Shown: in pieces, positions 44,803-54,200 of the stretch
Layout: the number at the start of each line of letters is the position of its first letter
Position numbering within the stretch: the first letter of the stretch is position 1
Assembly (NCBI GenBank): GCA_007751255.1
Contig: CP036296.1
Span: forward strand, 4,588,001-4,652,000
Reading direction: 5' to 3'
Source: Engelhardtia mirabilis
Lineage (GTDB): Bacteria > Planctomycetota > UBA1135 > GCA-002686595
DNA length: 64,000 nt
Made by a program: the position numbers and the translations under genes
The notes under the pieces: generated by a model
Seen by the model: only the letters and a program-made list of their open reading frames with translations
Databases searched by the model: none
Told to the model about the DNA's origin: nothing

Positions 44803-46052
44803 CAGTCGCGCTCAACGGGTACGTGGCGGATGCCACGCAGCTGGCGGCGAATGTCCTCGCCGTTGCGTTCGATCTCGGCCAGTCGGTCCAGCAGCTCGGT
44901 CATCTCCTCGGCAGACAGGGACTCCTGCTGGGCTGCTTCGGAGGCGACACCTTCGGGCTGCTCGCCCTCTTCCTCGCCCTCCTCGGGCAGGGGCTGCTCG
45001 GCATCCATGTCGTCCTGCCGCTCGGCGTCGTCGACCTGCTGTTCCTCTTGCTGTTCGCCCTCCTGGTCGGACTCCTCGCCGTCCTGGGGCTTCTGCTCGT
45101 CGGGCGGTTGCTGCTGGTCCGAGTCGGAGGGCTGCTGATCCTGGTCCTGCTGCGGATCGCCCTCCTGCTGTTGGTCGCCGTCCTGTTGCTGCTCCTGCTG
45201 CTGTTGCTCCTGCTCTTCCATCTGCTGGAGCGCGCGCTCGAGCTCGCGGATGCGGCGCTGGGACCACTCCAGGTTGGCGCGGGGATCCGCGTCGCTCCAA
45301 TCACTGCGAACCCGCTCGGCGAGCAGGTCGCGGGCACCCTCGAAGCGACCGATCAGCTCCTCGATCTGCTGCTTGGGGTCCGGCGGTTCCTCGGGCTCCT
45401 GGCCGGGCACGGGCAACGGCGGCGTCGGTGCGTCCGGGCCGTTGGCCACCACGAAGCGACGCAGCTCACGCTCGGCGAGCCACAGCTCGAGGGTCCCGGC
45501 GGCGTAGACCGCGCGCTGGCGCAGGATCCCGCCTCCGGCGTAGGCCCGCGCCTTGGCGAAGGCCGCGCGGGCCCGCTCGACGCGCTCGGCGGCCGCACCT
45601 TCGGGCGGGTCGTAGGGCGCCTCGAGCACCGCCAGGGGCTCGCTCTCCACCAGCAGCAGGCCCTGGGCGTAGTTCAGCGCGGCCAGCTCGGGCTCGGGCA
45701 GGTCGTCCGCCCGGCCGCTGCGATCGAAGGCCTCGACGAGCTGCAGCGCATGCTCGAACTCACGCCCCTCGCCCAGCTCGACGATGCGCGCGAGCAGGTC
45801 GGCGTCCACGAGCTCCGCCAACTCCAGATCGGCCGCCACCCGGGCGGGATCGGGGGGCGCGACCTCCGGCGGCGCGTCGATCGGTGCAGCGTCCCGCTGT
45901 GGCGCGTCCCGCTGTGGCGCGTCCCGCTGTGGCGCGTCCCGCTGTGGCGCAGCGGGCGCCGGTGCCACCGGTCCTCGGGCTTCGAAGGCCATCGCTCGGC
46001 CCTGCATGAGGCAGAGCGCGATCAGCGCCATCGGTCGCGTGAGTCGCATCAT
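44799..46052 (-). CDS. BatC-like secreted protein with Gln-rich low-complexity stretch
   Basis: The 417-residue product starts at ATG 46052 (ATGATG overlapping the TGA of the VWA gene) and has a signal peptide ending near QGRAMA. A Pro/Asp region with QRDAP repeats follows, then helical TPR-like segments (FEHALQLVEAFDRSGRADD, AAAERVERARAAFAKARAYA). A Gln/Glu/Asp-rich region contains runs of QQQ and EEQ, and the tail is ERNGEDIRRQLRGIRHVPVE. Position between the VWA protein and batD, the usual place of batC, is the main argument; the low-complexity linker is longer than in typical BatC. Confidence 0.75.
   Translation of the reverse strand: MMRLTRPMALIALCLMQGRAMAFEARGPVAPAPAAPQRDAPQRDAPQRDAPQRDAAPIDAPPEVAPPDPARVAADLELAELVDADLLARIVELGEGREFEHALQLVEAFDRSGRADDLPEPELAALNYAQGLLLVESEPLAVLEAPYDPPEGAAAERVERARAAFAKARAYAGGGILRQRAVYAAGTLELWLAERELRRFVVANGPDAPTPPLPVPGQEPEEPPDPKQQIEELIGRFEGARDLLAERVRSDWSDADPRANLEWSQRRIRELERALQQMEEQEQQQQEQQQDGDQQQEGDPQQDQDQQPSDSDQQQPPDEQKPQDGEESDQEGEQQEEQQVDDAERQDDMDAEQPLPEEGEEEGEQPEGVASEAAQQESLSAEEMTELLDRLAEIERNGEDIRRQLRGIRHVPVERDW
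45891..45950. repeat. 15-bp direct repeat, four perfect units
   Basis: Four identical tandem copies of GTCCCGCTGTGGCGC lie at 45891-45905, 45906-45920, 45921-45935 and 45936-45950. On the minus strand they encode the APQRD repeats of the BatC-like protein. Identity over all four units suggests recent expansion; the unit length keeps the frame. Confidence 0.95.
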
Positions 46053-47092
46053 TGGACACCTGCCGGGTTCTTGCGCCCGCGCTCGCGCAGGGCGGATTCC
46101 GCGATGGCCAGGGCCAGGGCCAGGGCCAGGGGCCATTGGTAGCGGTCGTAGGGCACGCGCCGCACGCCGTCCTCGAGCTCGCGCGACTCGAGGCCGGCGA
46201 TGCGCTTGCGATAGAGCGTCTCGAGCGGCGTGGGCGAGCCTTCGGTCGACAGGTACGCGCCGCCGGTGACCTCGGCCAGGGCTTCGAGGGTCTCGCCCGA
46301 CAGGCGCGAGGAGACCTCCACGCCGTCGGGCCCGACCAGGAAGGACTCGCGGCCATCGGGACCTGTGACCGGGATCTTGCCCCCGTCGCTGGTGCCGACG
46401 CCGACCACGAAGACGCGAATGCCACTCGCGGCGGCGCGCTCGGCTACGGCGCGCCCGCGGCCCTCCAGATCCTCGCCGTCGGTGATCAGGACGATCGCCT
46501 CGCTGGCGCCGGTGCGCCCGTCGAAGAGGTCGAGGGCGCGCTCCAGGGCCACGCCGAGGTCGGTGCCGCCGACGCGGTTGTCGTCCACCTGCACGCGACT
46601 CAGTAGGTCGCGCAGGGCCTCGCGGTCGGTGGTCAGGGGCGCGACCTGGCGCGCGTCCCCGGCGAAGGCCAACAGCGCGACGCGGTCATTGGAAAGCTGG
46701 TCCAGGAGGCCGGAGACCTCGCGCTTGGCGCGGTTCAGTCGGTCCGGACGCAGGTCGCGCGCGAGCATCGAGCGCGAAGTGTCGATCGCGATCACCAGGT
46801 CCACCCCGCTGGACATCACCGCGCGCTCCGCGTAGCCCAGGACCGGACCGGCGAGGGCCACGCCGCCGGCCAGCAGCGCGCCCGCGGCCAGGGCCGCGCG
46901 CAGCAGCCGCCGCGTCGCGGAGAACTCACTTGCCGCCGCCTCGCGCAGGCTCGGTGAGAAGACCAGGCCGAGGGCCCGCCGCGCGCGCAGGATCGCGAAG
47001 GGCGCCAGGGCCAAGAGCGCCAGGCCGCCCAGGGCGATCAGGCCGTCCGTGGGCCGCAGCCAGTCGATTCCTAGGAAGCTGGCGGCGATCAC
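46049..47092 (-). CDS. batB: VWA-domain membrane protein (BatB-like)
   Basis: The 347-residue product starts at GTG 47092 (GTGA overlap). Two N-terminal helices (GLIALGGLALLALAPFAILR and LLRAALAAGALLAGGVALAG) precede a von Willebrand A domain with a complete MIDAS: DTSRSM, GGTDLG and TDGED. The domain continues to VSSRLSGETLEALAEVTGGA. A final helix (WPLALALALAIAES) closes the protein. VWA proteins of the Bat system are thought to work with MoxR AAA+ ATPases as metal-dependent adaptors. The two VWA proteins of this operon are adjacent and similar, consistent with BatA and BatB. Confidence 0.88.
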   Translation of the reverse strand: MIAASFLGIDWLRPTDGLIALGGLALLALAPFAILRARRALGLVFSPSLREAAASEFSATRRLLRAALAAGALLAGGVALAGPVLGYAERAVMSSGVDLVIAIDTSRSMLARDLRPDRLNRAKREVSGLLDQLSNDRVALLAFAGDARQVAPLTTDREALRDLLSRVQVDDNRVGGTDLGVALERALDLFDGRTGASEAIVLITDGEDLEGRGRAVAERAAASGIRVFVVGVGTSDGGKIPVTGPDGRESFLVGPDGVEVSSRLSGETLEALAEVTGGAYLSTEGSPTPLETLYRKRIAGLESRELEDGVRRVPYDRYQWPLALALALAIAESALRERGRKNPAGVQ

Positions 47093-48129
47093 GGCGTGCG
47101 TCCTCCGAAGGTCAGGCCACCGGCCCAGGCCAAGAGGTACAGGGCCAGGGCCGCGAGCAGCACCGGCGGATACAGATCGAAGGTGTCGACGTGCCGTGAC
47201 GACTCGCGTGGCGTGCGCTCGAGGTCCTCGATCTCGGCGTAGATGGCCTCTAGCGAGTCCCGATCCCGCGCGCGGTAGAAGCGGCCGCCGGTGCGCTCGG
47301 CGATGGCCTCGAGCTCGGTCGAATCGAGCTGCTCGTCGGTGCGGACCACGCCCCCGAAGCCGCTGCGGTAGACGTAGCGTCCGGCCAGGATCGTGTAGAC
47401 CTTGACCCCCGCCTCGGCCGCCAGGTCCGCGGCCTCGAGGGGCAGGATCTCCTCGCGGTTGTTCTCGCCGTCGGTGAGCAGCACGACGATGCGCGAGGTC
47501 GCCTGACTCTTGGCCAACAGGTCCACCGACTTGGCCAGGGCCACGCCGACGGCGGTGCCGTCCTCGACCCGGTAGCGCACCAGCTCCACCTGACTCAGGA
47601 AGTCGAGCAGGGCGTCGGCGTCGAGGGTGAAGGGGCAGACCAGCTCGGGGTAGGCCGCGAAGGTCAAGAGGCCCACGCTGTCCGCCGCATCGACGCGGTC
47701 GGTCATGCGCCGCCGCGCGAAGTCGCCGACGACCTCCTTGACCACTTCGAGACGCGAGCGGCCGTTCTCGAGGTCCTCGTAGTCCATCGAGCCGGAGCGG
47801 TCGATCGCGCACAGGATGTCGATGCCCTCGGTGGTGTCGGTGGTCTCGACGTCGGCGCGCAGGGGACGCGCGAGGGCTACTGCCAGGAGCACGAGAGCCG
47901 TGCCGTGCAGGAGCGGCAAGAGGCGCGCGGCGCGCTGGCGCAGGCTGCTCGGCGGAGCGCCTCCCGGCAGGCCCGGCAGGATCGCCGCGGCGCGCCCCTC
48001 GCGGGCGCGGCCGAATGCGAGCAACAGCAGCGCCAGGGGAATGATCGCCAGAAAGACCGGGTCGGCCAGGGCCAGGTTGCCCCACAGCTCGAGCCCCACG
48101 TCGGCGGTGCTTTGTGCTGCGTCGATCAC
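47089..48129 (-). CDS. batA: VWA-domain membrane protein (BatA-like)
   Basis: The 346-residue product starts at GTG 48129. It has N-terminal helices (DPVFLAIIPLALLLLAFGRA; HGTALVLLAVALARP), a VWA domain with MIDAS residues DRSGSM, DGTAVG and TDGEN, and a C-terminal helix (LYPPVLLAALALYLLAWAGG). The loop LLTFAAYPELVCPFTLDADA is typical of BatA. It overlaps both neighbours by 4 nt. Role as for its paralogue: membrane-anchored partner of MoxR in an envelope-stress or maturation complex, inferred from family context. Confidence 0.88.
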   Translation of the reverse strand: MIDAAQSTADVGLELWGNLALADPVFLAIIPLALLLLAFGRAREGRAAAILPGLPGGAPPSSLRQRAARLLPLLHGTALVLLAVALARPLRADVETTDTTEGIDILCAIDRSGSMDYEDLENGRSRLEVVKEVVGDFARRRMTDRVDAADSVGLLTFAAYPELVCPFTLDADALLDFLSQVELVRYRVEDGTAVGVALAKSVDLLAKSQATSRIVVLLTDGENNREEILPLEAADLAAEAGVKVYTILAGRYVYRSGFGGVVRTDEQLDSTELEAIAERTGGRFYRARDRDSLEAIYAEIEDLERTPRESSRHVDTFDLYPPVLLAALALYLLAWAGGLTFGGRTP

Positions 48130-49145
48130 GCCGCGCCCTCCACCTCGACCGGGTCGCCCGCGGGCGCCGGGCGGTGGTTCGCCACGGCGTCGAGGATCCC
48201 CAGGCACTCGGTGGCCAGCTCTTCCACGGCCCATCCGGTGGGCTGGTGGCCGCTGTACTTGGCCCGGGCCGAGCGCGCCAGGAACTCGGCCGCCCGCTCG
48301 CGCAGGCTCGCCATGGACGGGTCGCGGGGCAGGGCGGCGATCCACTCGCTGTCGGTCAGCCCCGGCCGCGGCTCGCCGAGCAGCTCGTCCACCGCGCTGC
48401 GCGCCAGGTCCGTCAACTCGAACACGAGCTCGGGCTCGGTCGCGCCGCTGCGCAGGGCCGCGTCGATGCGTCGACGGCGCTCGGAGAGGCCCGGCTTGGG
48501 CGGGGTCTGCTCGCGCGGGCCCGTGCGGCGCAGCAGCACCAGCCAGGCCCACAGGAGCACGCCCGCGCAGACCACCGCCACCGCGCCGGCCCGCTCCCAC
48601 TGGGCCAGGGCCGTGGGCCCCTGCGGCGGGTCGGTCCAACCTGGGAAGCCGCGCGGCAGGTCCTCACCCACCGCGAGCAGGCTGGTGGCCACGATCGACG
48701 CCGGCTCGCAGGTGAGCTCGAAGGTCTCCTCGCCGCTGACCAGCGTCAGGGGCGGCGGCGGGACCTCGCGCGTCGCACTCCAGGTCCAACCGTCCTCGGT
48801 CTCGACCTGGGCCTGTTCGGTCGCCGCCACGCGAAAGCGCGTGGTCGTGACCAGGCCGCGGCCGTCGGAACGGTCCAGGGTCAGCGGATCGCCGGCGTCG
48901 AAGAGCAGCCAGCCTTCCTCGAGCGTCCAGGGCAACTCGCCCAGGCGCAGGGTCGTGCCTGCATCGTGCTCGACCTCCACCCGCAGCTCGAAGGGCTCGC
49001 CCAGCTCGACCTGGGGGCGCTCGACCACCAACACCGCGCGCGCGTCGGCAGCGGGCGCGAGGGAGCCCTGGGGCAGCGCACCGGCGTCGGCTGCCGGCGC
49101 AGGCGCGCAGAACATCACAGCGCAAAGCAGTCCGACCGCGATCAC
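48126..49145 (-). CDS. Bat-operon membrane protein, DUF4381-like
   Basis: The 339-residue product starts at GTG 49145. It has a signal peptide (VIAVGLLCAVMFCAPAPAAD), an Ig-like periplasmic domain (VLVVERPQVELGEPFELRVE), a membrane helix (VAVVCAGVLLWAWLVLLRR) and a cytoplasmic helical domain (AAEFLARSARAKYSGH). The single-helix layout and position between the DUF58 and batA genes match the DUF4381-like members of MoxR/Bat operons. The N-terminal Ig domain resembles part of BatD and is an addition to the short DUF4381 form. Confidence 0.75.
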   Translation of the reverse strand: MIAVGLLCAVMFCAPAPAADAGALPQGSLAPAADARAVLVVERPQVELGEPFELRVEVEHDAGTTLRLGELPWTLEEGWLLFDAGDPLTLDRSDGRGLVTTTRFRVAATEQAQVETEDGWTWSATREVPPPPLTLVSGEETFELTCEPASIVATSLLAVGEDLPRGFPGWTDPPQGPTALAQWERAGAVAVVCAGVLLWAWLVLLRRTGPREQTPPKPGLSERRRRIDAALRSGATEPELVFELTDLARSAVDELLGEPRPGLTDSEWIAALPRDPSMASLRERAAEFLARSARAKYSGHQPTGWAVEELATECLGILDAVANHRPAPAGDPVEVEGAA

Positions 49146-50104
49146 GCCCGCGCTCCCTGCCGGCGGGCGCGGCGCTTGAAGAAGCGGATCACTGGCTCGA
49201 TGTCCACGAGATCGTGGACCGCTTGGCTGCGCTCGCGGTCCCAACTCGGCGAACGCAGCTCGATGCCCTCGACCCGCGCGCTGCGCAGGATCGCCTCGTA
49301 GGCCTCCCGGCGGCTCGCGGCGCGCTCGCTCCACCAGCGCCGCACGGCCCCCGAGCGCGCGTCCAACTCGACCCTCTGGCCGCTCTCGGGGTCCAGCACG
49401 GTGGCCAGGCCCAGCTCGCGCGGCAGATCTTCCTCGAGCGGATCGACGATGCGCACGCAGACCACGTCGTGGCGCTGGCCGAGCAGGCGCAGGGCCTGGG
49501 TCGCTTCCTCGCCGGTGACCTCGCGGAAGTCGCTCACGACGAACACCAGCCCGCCCTTGCGAAGCACGCGGCGCAGCTCCTCGAGGGCCGCGACGAAGTG
49601 CAGCGGCGAGCCGACCCGTGCGGCCTCGCGGCGCGCGCTCTCCAGCGCCACGAGAATCCGCTGGGTCTGGACCGCGCCCGGCTTGGCGGGCAGGTGCACG
49701 CCGGGGCCGTCGGCGAAGAGGTTGAGTCCGACCGGATCCCGCTGGAGCTCGGCGGCGCAGGCGATCAGCGCCGCGAACTGCTCGGCCACGTCGAGCTTGG
49801 TCACGCGGCTGCCGAAGCGCATCGACGCGCTGGTGTCGACCAACAGCTCGACCAGGAGCTGGCGCTCCTCGATGTAGGTCTTGATGTGCGGCGTGCCGGT
49901 ACGCGCCGTCACGTTCCAGTCGATCGAGCGCACCTCGTCGCCCGGCTGGTAGGGCCGCACCTCGTCGAATTCGATCCCGCTGCCGCGGAAGCTCGAGCGA
50001 TAGGCTCCGGACAGCACGTCCGAAACCATGCGCCGGGTACGCAGTTCCAGGCGCTTGACGCGGGCACGCTGTTCAGCGCGCGTGGAGGCGGGAGTCCGAC
50101 TCAA
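49142..50104 (-). CDS. DUF58 domain-containing protein
   Basis: The 320-residue product starts at TTG 50104, with GAGGA 6 nt upstream, and no better start is available. It has the DUF58 hallmark EFDEVRPYQPGDEVRSIDW and then IKTYIEERQLLVELLVDTSA, a VWA-like domain. GLVFVVSDFREV is the central strand and RIVDPLEEDLPRELG is also typical. DUF58 proteins are cytoplasmic, always linked to MoxR ATPases, and probably act as their adaptors. It follows moxR by 21 bp and overlaps the DUF4381-like gene by 4 nt. Confidence 0.93.
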   Translation of the reverse strand: MSRTPASTRAEQRARVKRLELRTRRMVSDVLSGAYRSSFRGSGIEFDEVRPYQPGDEVRSIDWNVTARTGTPHIKTYIEERQLLVELLVDTSASMRFGSRVTKLDVAEQFAALIACAAELQRDPVGLNLFADGPGVHLPAKPGAVQTQRILVALESARREAARVGSPLHFVAALEELRRVLRKGGLVFVVSDFREVTGEEATQALRLLGQRHDVVCVRIVDPLEEDLPRELGLATVLDPESGQRVELDARSGAVRRWWSERAASRREAYEAILRSARVEGIELRSPSWDRERSQAVHDLVDIEPVIRFFKRRARRQGARA

Positions 50105-50125
50105 CGGTTTCCTCAGTCCGGCGGG

Positions 50126-51121
50126 TCAAGGGACCGGAACGGTCTCGAGCACGCGCCGCACGAGCGCGTCGGAGTCGAAGCCACTGGCCTCGGCCTCGTA
50201 GGTCGGGGCCACGCGGTGTCGCAGGACGTCGGGCGCCACGCGCTTGATGTCGGTCGGAGTGACGTAGTCGCGCCCCTCCAGCAGGGCCTCGGCCTTGCAG
50301 GTCAGGGCCAGCACGATCGTGCCCCGCGGGCTGGCGCCGTACTCGATCATCCCGGCCAGCTCGGACAGGCCGGCCTCGGCCGGTCGGCGGGTGGCGTGGA
50401 CCAGGCGCACGATGTACTCGCGCAGGCGCGGGTCGAGGGTCACCGCGTCCACCAGGGGCCGCGTGGCGAGGACCGCCTCGGGCGAGGTCACTGGCGTGAC
50501 CTCGATCGGCTCGGCCGTGCTGGCCATGCGGTCGAGGATCACCAACTCTTCGTCCTGGCGCGGGTAGTCGAGCACGACTTTCAGGGCGAAGCGATCGAGC
50601 TGGGCCTCGGGCAGGGCGTAGGTGCCCTCCTGCTCCAGCGGGTTCTGGGTCGCCAGCACCAGGAAGGGCCGCGGCAGGGGGAAGGTCTCCCCGCCGATCG
50701 ACACCTGGCGCTCCTGCATCGCCTCGAGCAGGGCCGACTGGACCTTGGCCGGGGCGCGGTTGATCTCGTCGGCCAGGATGAAGTTGGCGAAGATCGGGCC
50801 CTTGCGCGGCGCGAAGCTGCCGTCGCGGGCGTGGTAGACCTCGGTTCCGACCAGGTCCGAGGGCAACAGGTCCGGGGTGAACTGGAGGCGGGCGAAGTCG
50901 CCCCCCACCGCGCGGGCGAGGGTCGAGACGGCCAGGGACTTGGCCAGGCCGGGCACGCCCTCGAGCAGCACGTGGCCGCCGGTCAGGAGGCCGATCAGAA
51001 GGCTGCGCACCAGGTGCTCCTGACCCACGACCACCCGTCCGAGGGCGTCGGTGAGGTCGCGGGTCCAGGCGCTGCCGCGCTGGATCGTGTCGGCGTCGAG
51101 TTGCGCTTGCGTGGGCGCCAT
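50126..51121 (-). CDS. MoxR-family AAA+ ATPase
   Basis: The 331-residue product has GVPGLAKS at 55-62 (Walker A), ILADEINR at 115-122 (Walker B), LATQNP around 156-161 (sensor 1), PEAQLDRF and a C-terminal AAA lid (RRPAEAGLSELAGMIEYGAS). This is the MoxR signature. MoxR ATPases act as chaperones that assemble or activate membrane and periplasmic complexes with their VWA partners. It is the first gene of an eight-gene operon to 42083, all on the minus strand and nearly all overlapping. Confidence 0.95.
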   Translation of the reverse strand: MAPTQAQLDADTIQRGSAWTRDLTDALGRVVVGQEHLVRSLLIGLLTGGHVLLEGVPGLAKSLAVSTLARAVGGDFARLQFTPDLLPSDLVGTEVYHARDGSFAPRKGPIFANFILADEINRAPAKVQSALLEAMQERQVSIGGETFPLPRPFLVLATQNPLEQEGTYALPEAQLDRFALKVVLDYPRQDEELVILDRMASTAEPIEVTPVTSPEAVLATRPLVDAVTLDPRLREYIVRLVHATRRPAEAGLSELAGMIEYGASPRGTIVLALTCKAEALLEGRDYVTPTDIKRVAPDVLRHRVAPTYEAEASGFDSDALVRRVLETVPVP

Positions 51122-51284
51122 CGGTGTCGTCGAGGTCGAAAGGCCAGGGGTGAACGATCGCGGTCCGAGTCGGACGCGCCGGCTCGGACCGCAGACTACG
51201 TTTCTTCACCGCCGGACGTTGGTCCGCCGTGGGGAACGGTGGCGATTCCCGCCCGTTCCCCGCGGCCGCCCTCCGGCCGCCCCG

Positions 51285-54200
51285 CTACTGATCCGAGCCG
51301 GGGATGCCCGATCCGCTGCGATCGGGACCCTTCGGGCGGCGTCGCTCGGGGGCGGAGTAGCTCTCGAGTTCCTCGAGCAGCTGGGTCACGCCGGCCTCGA
51401 GCTGGGGATCGCCGCCCTTGGCCAGGGCCGTGGGATCGTCGATCACCTCGATGTCCGGAGCGACGCCGTAGCCCTCGACCCCCCACGTCCCGTCCGTCTC
51501 GTAGAAGGCGAAGCGCGGGATCGAGGGCTCGGTGCCGTCGATCAGGGCCGGGTTGCCGGAGATGCCGACCAGACCGCCCCAGGTCCGCATGCCGATCAGC
51601 TTGCCCAGGCCCGACTGGCGGAAGTACCAGGGGAAGGCGTCGCCGCCCGACCCCGACCAACCGTTGATCAGCATGGCCTTGGGCCCACGGTGGCCGCGCG
51701 GAGGCCAGTTCCAGTCCTCGCCGTGGCGGATGGCCCAGTAGTTCGTGACGGGGCGATCGAGCAGCTCGATGAAGCGGGTAGGAATCTGGCCGCCGGCGTT
51801 CCAACGCTCGTCGATCAACAGGGCGTCCTTGTGCTGTTGGCCCAGGAACTGGCGCATCAACTCGTTCTGACCGTCAAAGCCGGTGTCCGGCACGTGGATG
51901 TAGCCGACTCGCCCGCCGGAGAGCTCGTCGACGCGGGCCCGGTTGTCGGCCACCCACTTGCGGTAGCGCAGGCTGGACTCCGAGCGGAGCGGCTCGACGA
52001 TGACCCTGCGGTCCTCGTCGTCGACGGTCGGATCGGCGCTGAGCAGCAACTCCGTGGGCCGCCCGGCGGTCCCGATCAGCGAGGCGTACACGGCCCGACT
52101 GCCGTCCACCGGCACGCCGTTCACCTGCAGCAGGTAGTCACCCACCCGGGCGTCGACCCCTGGCTGGGCCAGGGGCGAGCGGGCGTCCAGGTCGTAGCTG
52201 CCGCCGCCGAGGATCGCGGCGATGCGGTAGGCGCCGGCCTCGGCGTCGAAGTCCCAGTCCACGCCCAGAAGGCCCACCGGCTCGCTCGGCGCCGAGGGCA
52301 GAAGGCCACCCGGGGGCTGGCGGTTGTAGGCGTGGCCGACGTTGAGCTCGGCCATCATCTCGCCGGTCAGGAAGTGCAGGTCCTCGCGCGAGGTGACGTC
52401 GCCCAGGGACGAAACGTAGCGCTCGCGCACGGCGGACCAGTCCAGGCCGTGCATGCCCTCGTCGTAGAAGTAGTCGCGGAACAGTCGCCAGCAGTCCACC
52501 AGCATCTGTCGCCACTCCGCCCGCGGGTCGGTCAGCGAGACCATGCCGGAGAGGTCGACGGGCTCGTCGAGCTTGGCACCCGGAGCCACCTCCACCACGG
52601 AGAAGCCCCCGCCGGCGAACAGCAAGAGATGCTTGCCATCCGCGGTGACGCCGTAGCCCCCGACACCGGCGGCGATCGTTTCCTCTTCCGCGTCGGCGCC
52701 GTCCTCGAGCTTGAAACGCATCAAATTCGGCGGGCTGTCGTCGGCCCCGGTGCGGCTGCCGCGGATGTAGAGCAGGCCGCCCTCGACCCCGGTCGGCTGG
52801 CGGAGCTGACCCGCCTCGATCGGTAGCAACATCGCGCGCGACTCGAAGCCGTCGATCTCGATCGTCAGGCTCGTCGGCGCGTCGTCGGCGTCCTCGTCGC
52901 CGTCACCGTTCTCGTCACCGCCATCGTCGTCAGCACCGTCGGCGGCGTCCTGATCGTCGTCGCTGTCCTCGGTGCCCTCGGCCGCGGCACCGTCGTCGGA
53001 ATCGTCATCGGCACCGTCCGCGGATTCGTCGTCCTTGGCCGACTCGATCGGCTCCGCCTCGTCGGTCGGCGCGAAGGGATTCTCCACGTCGGCCCGCAAG
53101 GGAACGGCGACCAGCTGGCGCATGTTGGCGTAGATCCAGGTCGTATCCAGATCCGCGTAGATCGGCTCGAAGTCGCGCGCGGACGAGAAATAGAGGTAGT
53201 CGCCCTCGGGTCCGAAGGTCGGGTCCGAGTCGTCGAACATGCCCGAGGTCACCTCGTACGTCGTGCCCGCAGCTACGTCGTACAGGTAGATCGCGTCCAG
53301 GTCCGAGGACGAGTGCTTGTGGCTCCAGGCGAGCCAGTCGGAGGTCTTCGACCAGGAGGACGAGAGGGGGTTGCCGGACGGGTTGACCGCCACGGTGCGG
53401 AGCTCGTCGGTCTCGAGGCTGTACAGGTACAGGGAGCCGTCGTTGGCCGTGAAGCTGATCCACTTGGAGTCCGGGCTCCAGGCCGACTGCGAGCGGAAGC
53501 CGGGGCCGAGGGAGGTCAGGGTCTTCTGGCCGCGCTCGTCGCTGCCGTCGAAGGCCGCGCCGTCGATGCGCCGCAGGGTCAACTCGTACTCGCCGCTGCG
53601 ATCGGAGAAGAACGCCAGCCACTGGCCGTCGGGGCTCCAGGCCGGGTCACGCTCGGCGACACCGTCGCTCGAGGTCAGGTTGCGGGTCACGCCCTCCTCG
53701 ACGGGGACACTGAAGATCTCGCCGCGGGCCTCGACCGCCAGGCGCACCCCGGTCGGACCGGGCGCGACGCTGGCGACGCTGTCTTCCAGCTCGTGGCGCT
53801 CGGGGCGCAGGTTGGGACGGTCTCCGGGAATCGTGACCTCCACCGGCACCATCGATCGAGTGGCCAACTCGAGGCGGTAGAGCTGGCCGCCGTTCTCGAA
53901 GACCACGTCCTCGGGCCCGATGGCCGGGAAGCGCACGCCGAAATCGGTGACGAAGGTCAACTGCTGGGCAGCGCCCGACTGGGTGTCGATCGACCACAGG
54001 TTGAGGATCCCGTTGGGACCGCGGTCGCTGGTGAAGATCACCTCGGACCCCGACCACATGGGCTGCGCGTCGGTGCCCGGGTAGTCCGTCAACTGGCGCG
54101 ACTCGAACGTGCGCAGGTTGAACAGCCAGATGTCCTGGGCCAGCCCGCCCTGGTAGCGCTTCCAGGTGCGGAACTCGCGCGACGCGGGGGTGTAGGCCAG

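Noticed and set aside
44823-46142. A Leu-rich plus-strand frame opposite the batC-like gene, resembling a membrane protein
   Set aside because: The Leu/Val runs come from the antisense of the Gln/Glu codons in the batC-like low-complexity region, and the minus strand has overlapping operon starts on both sides.
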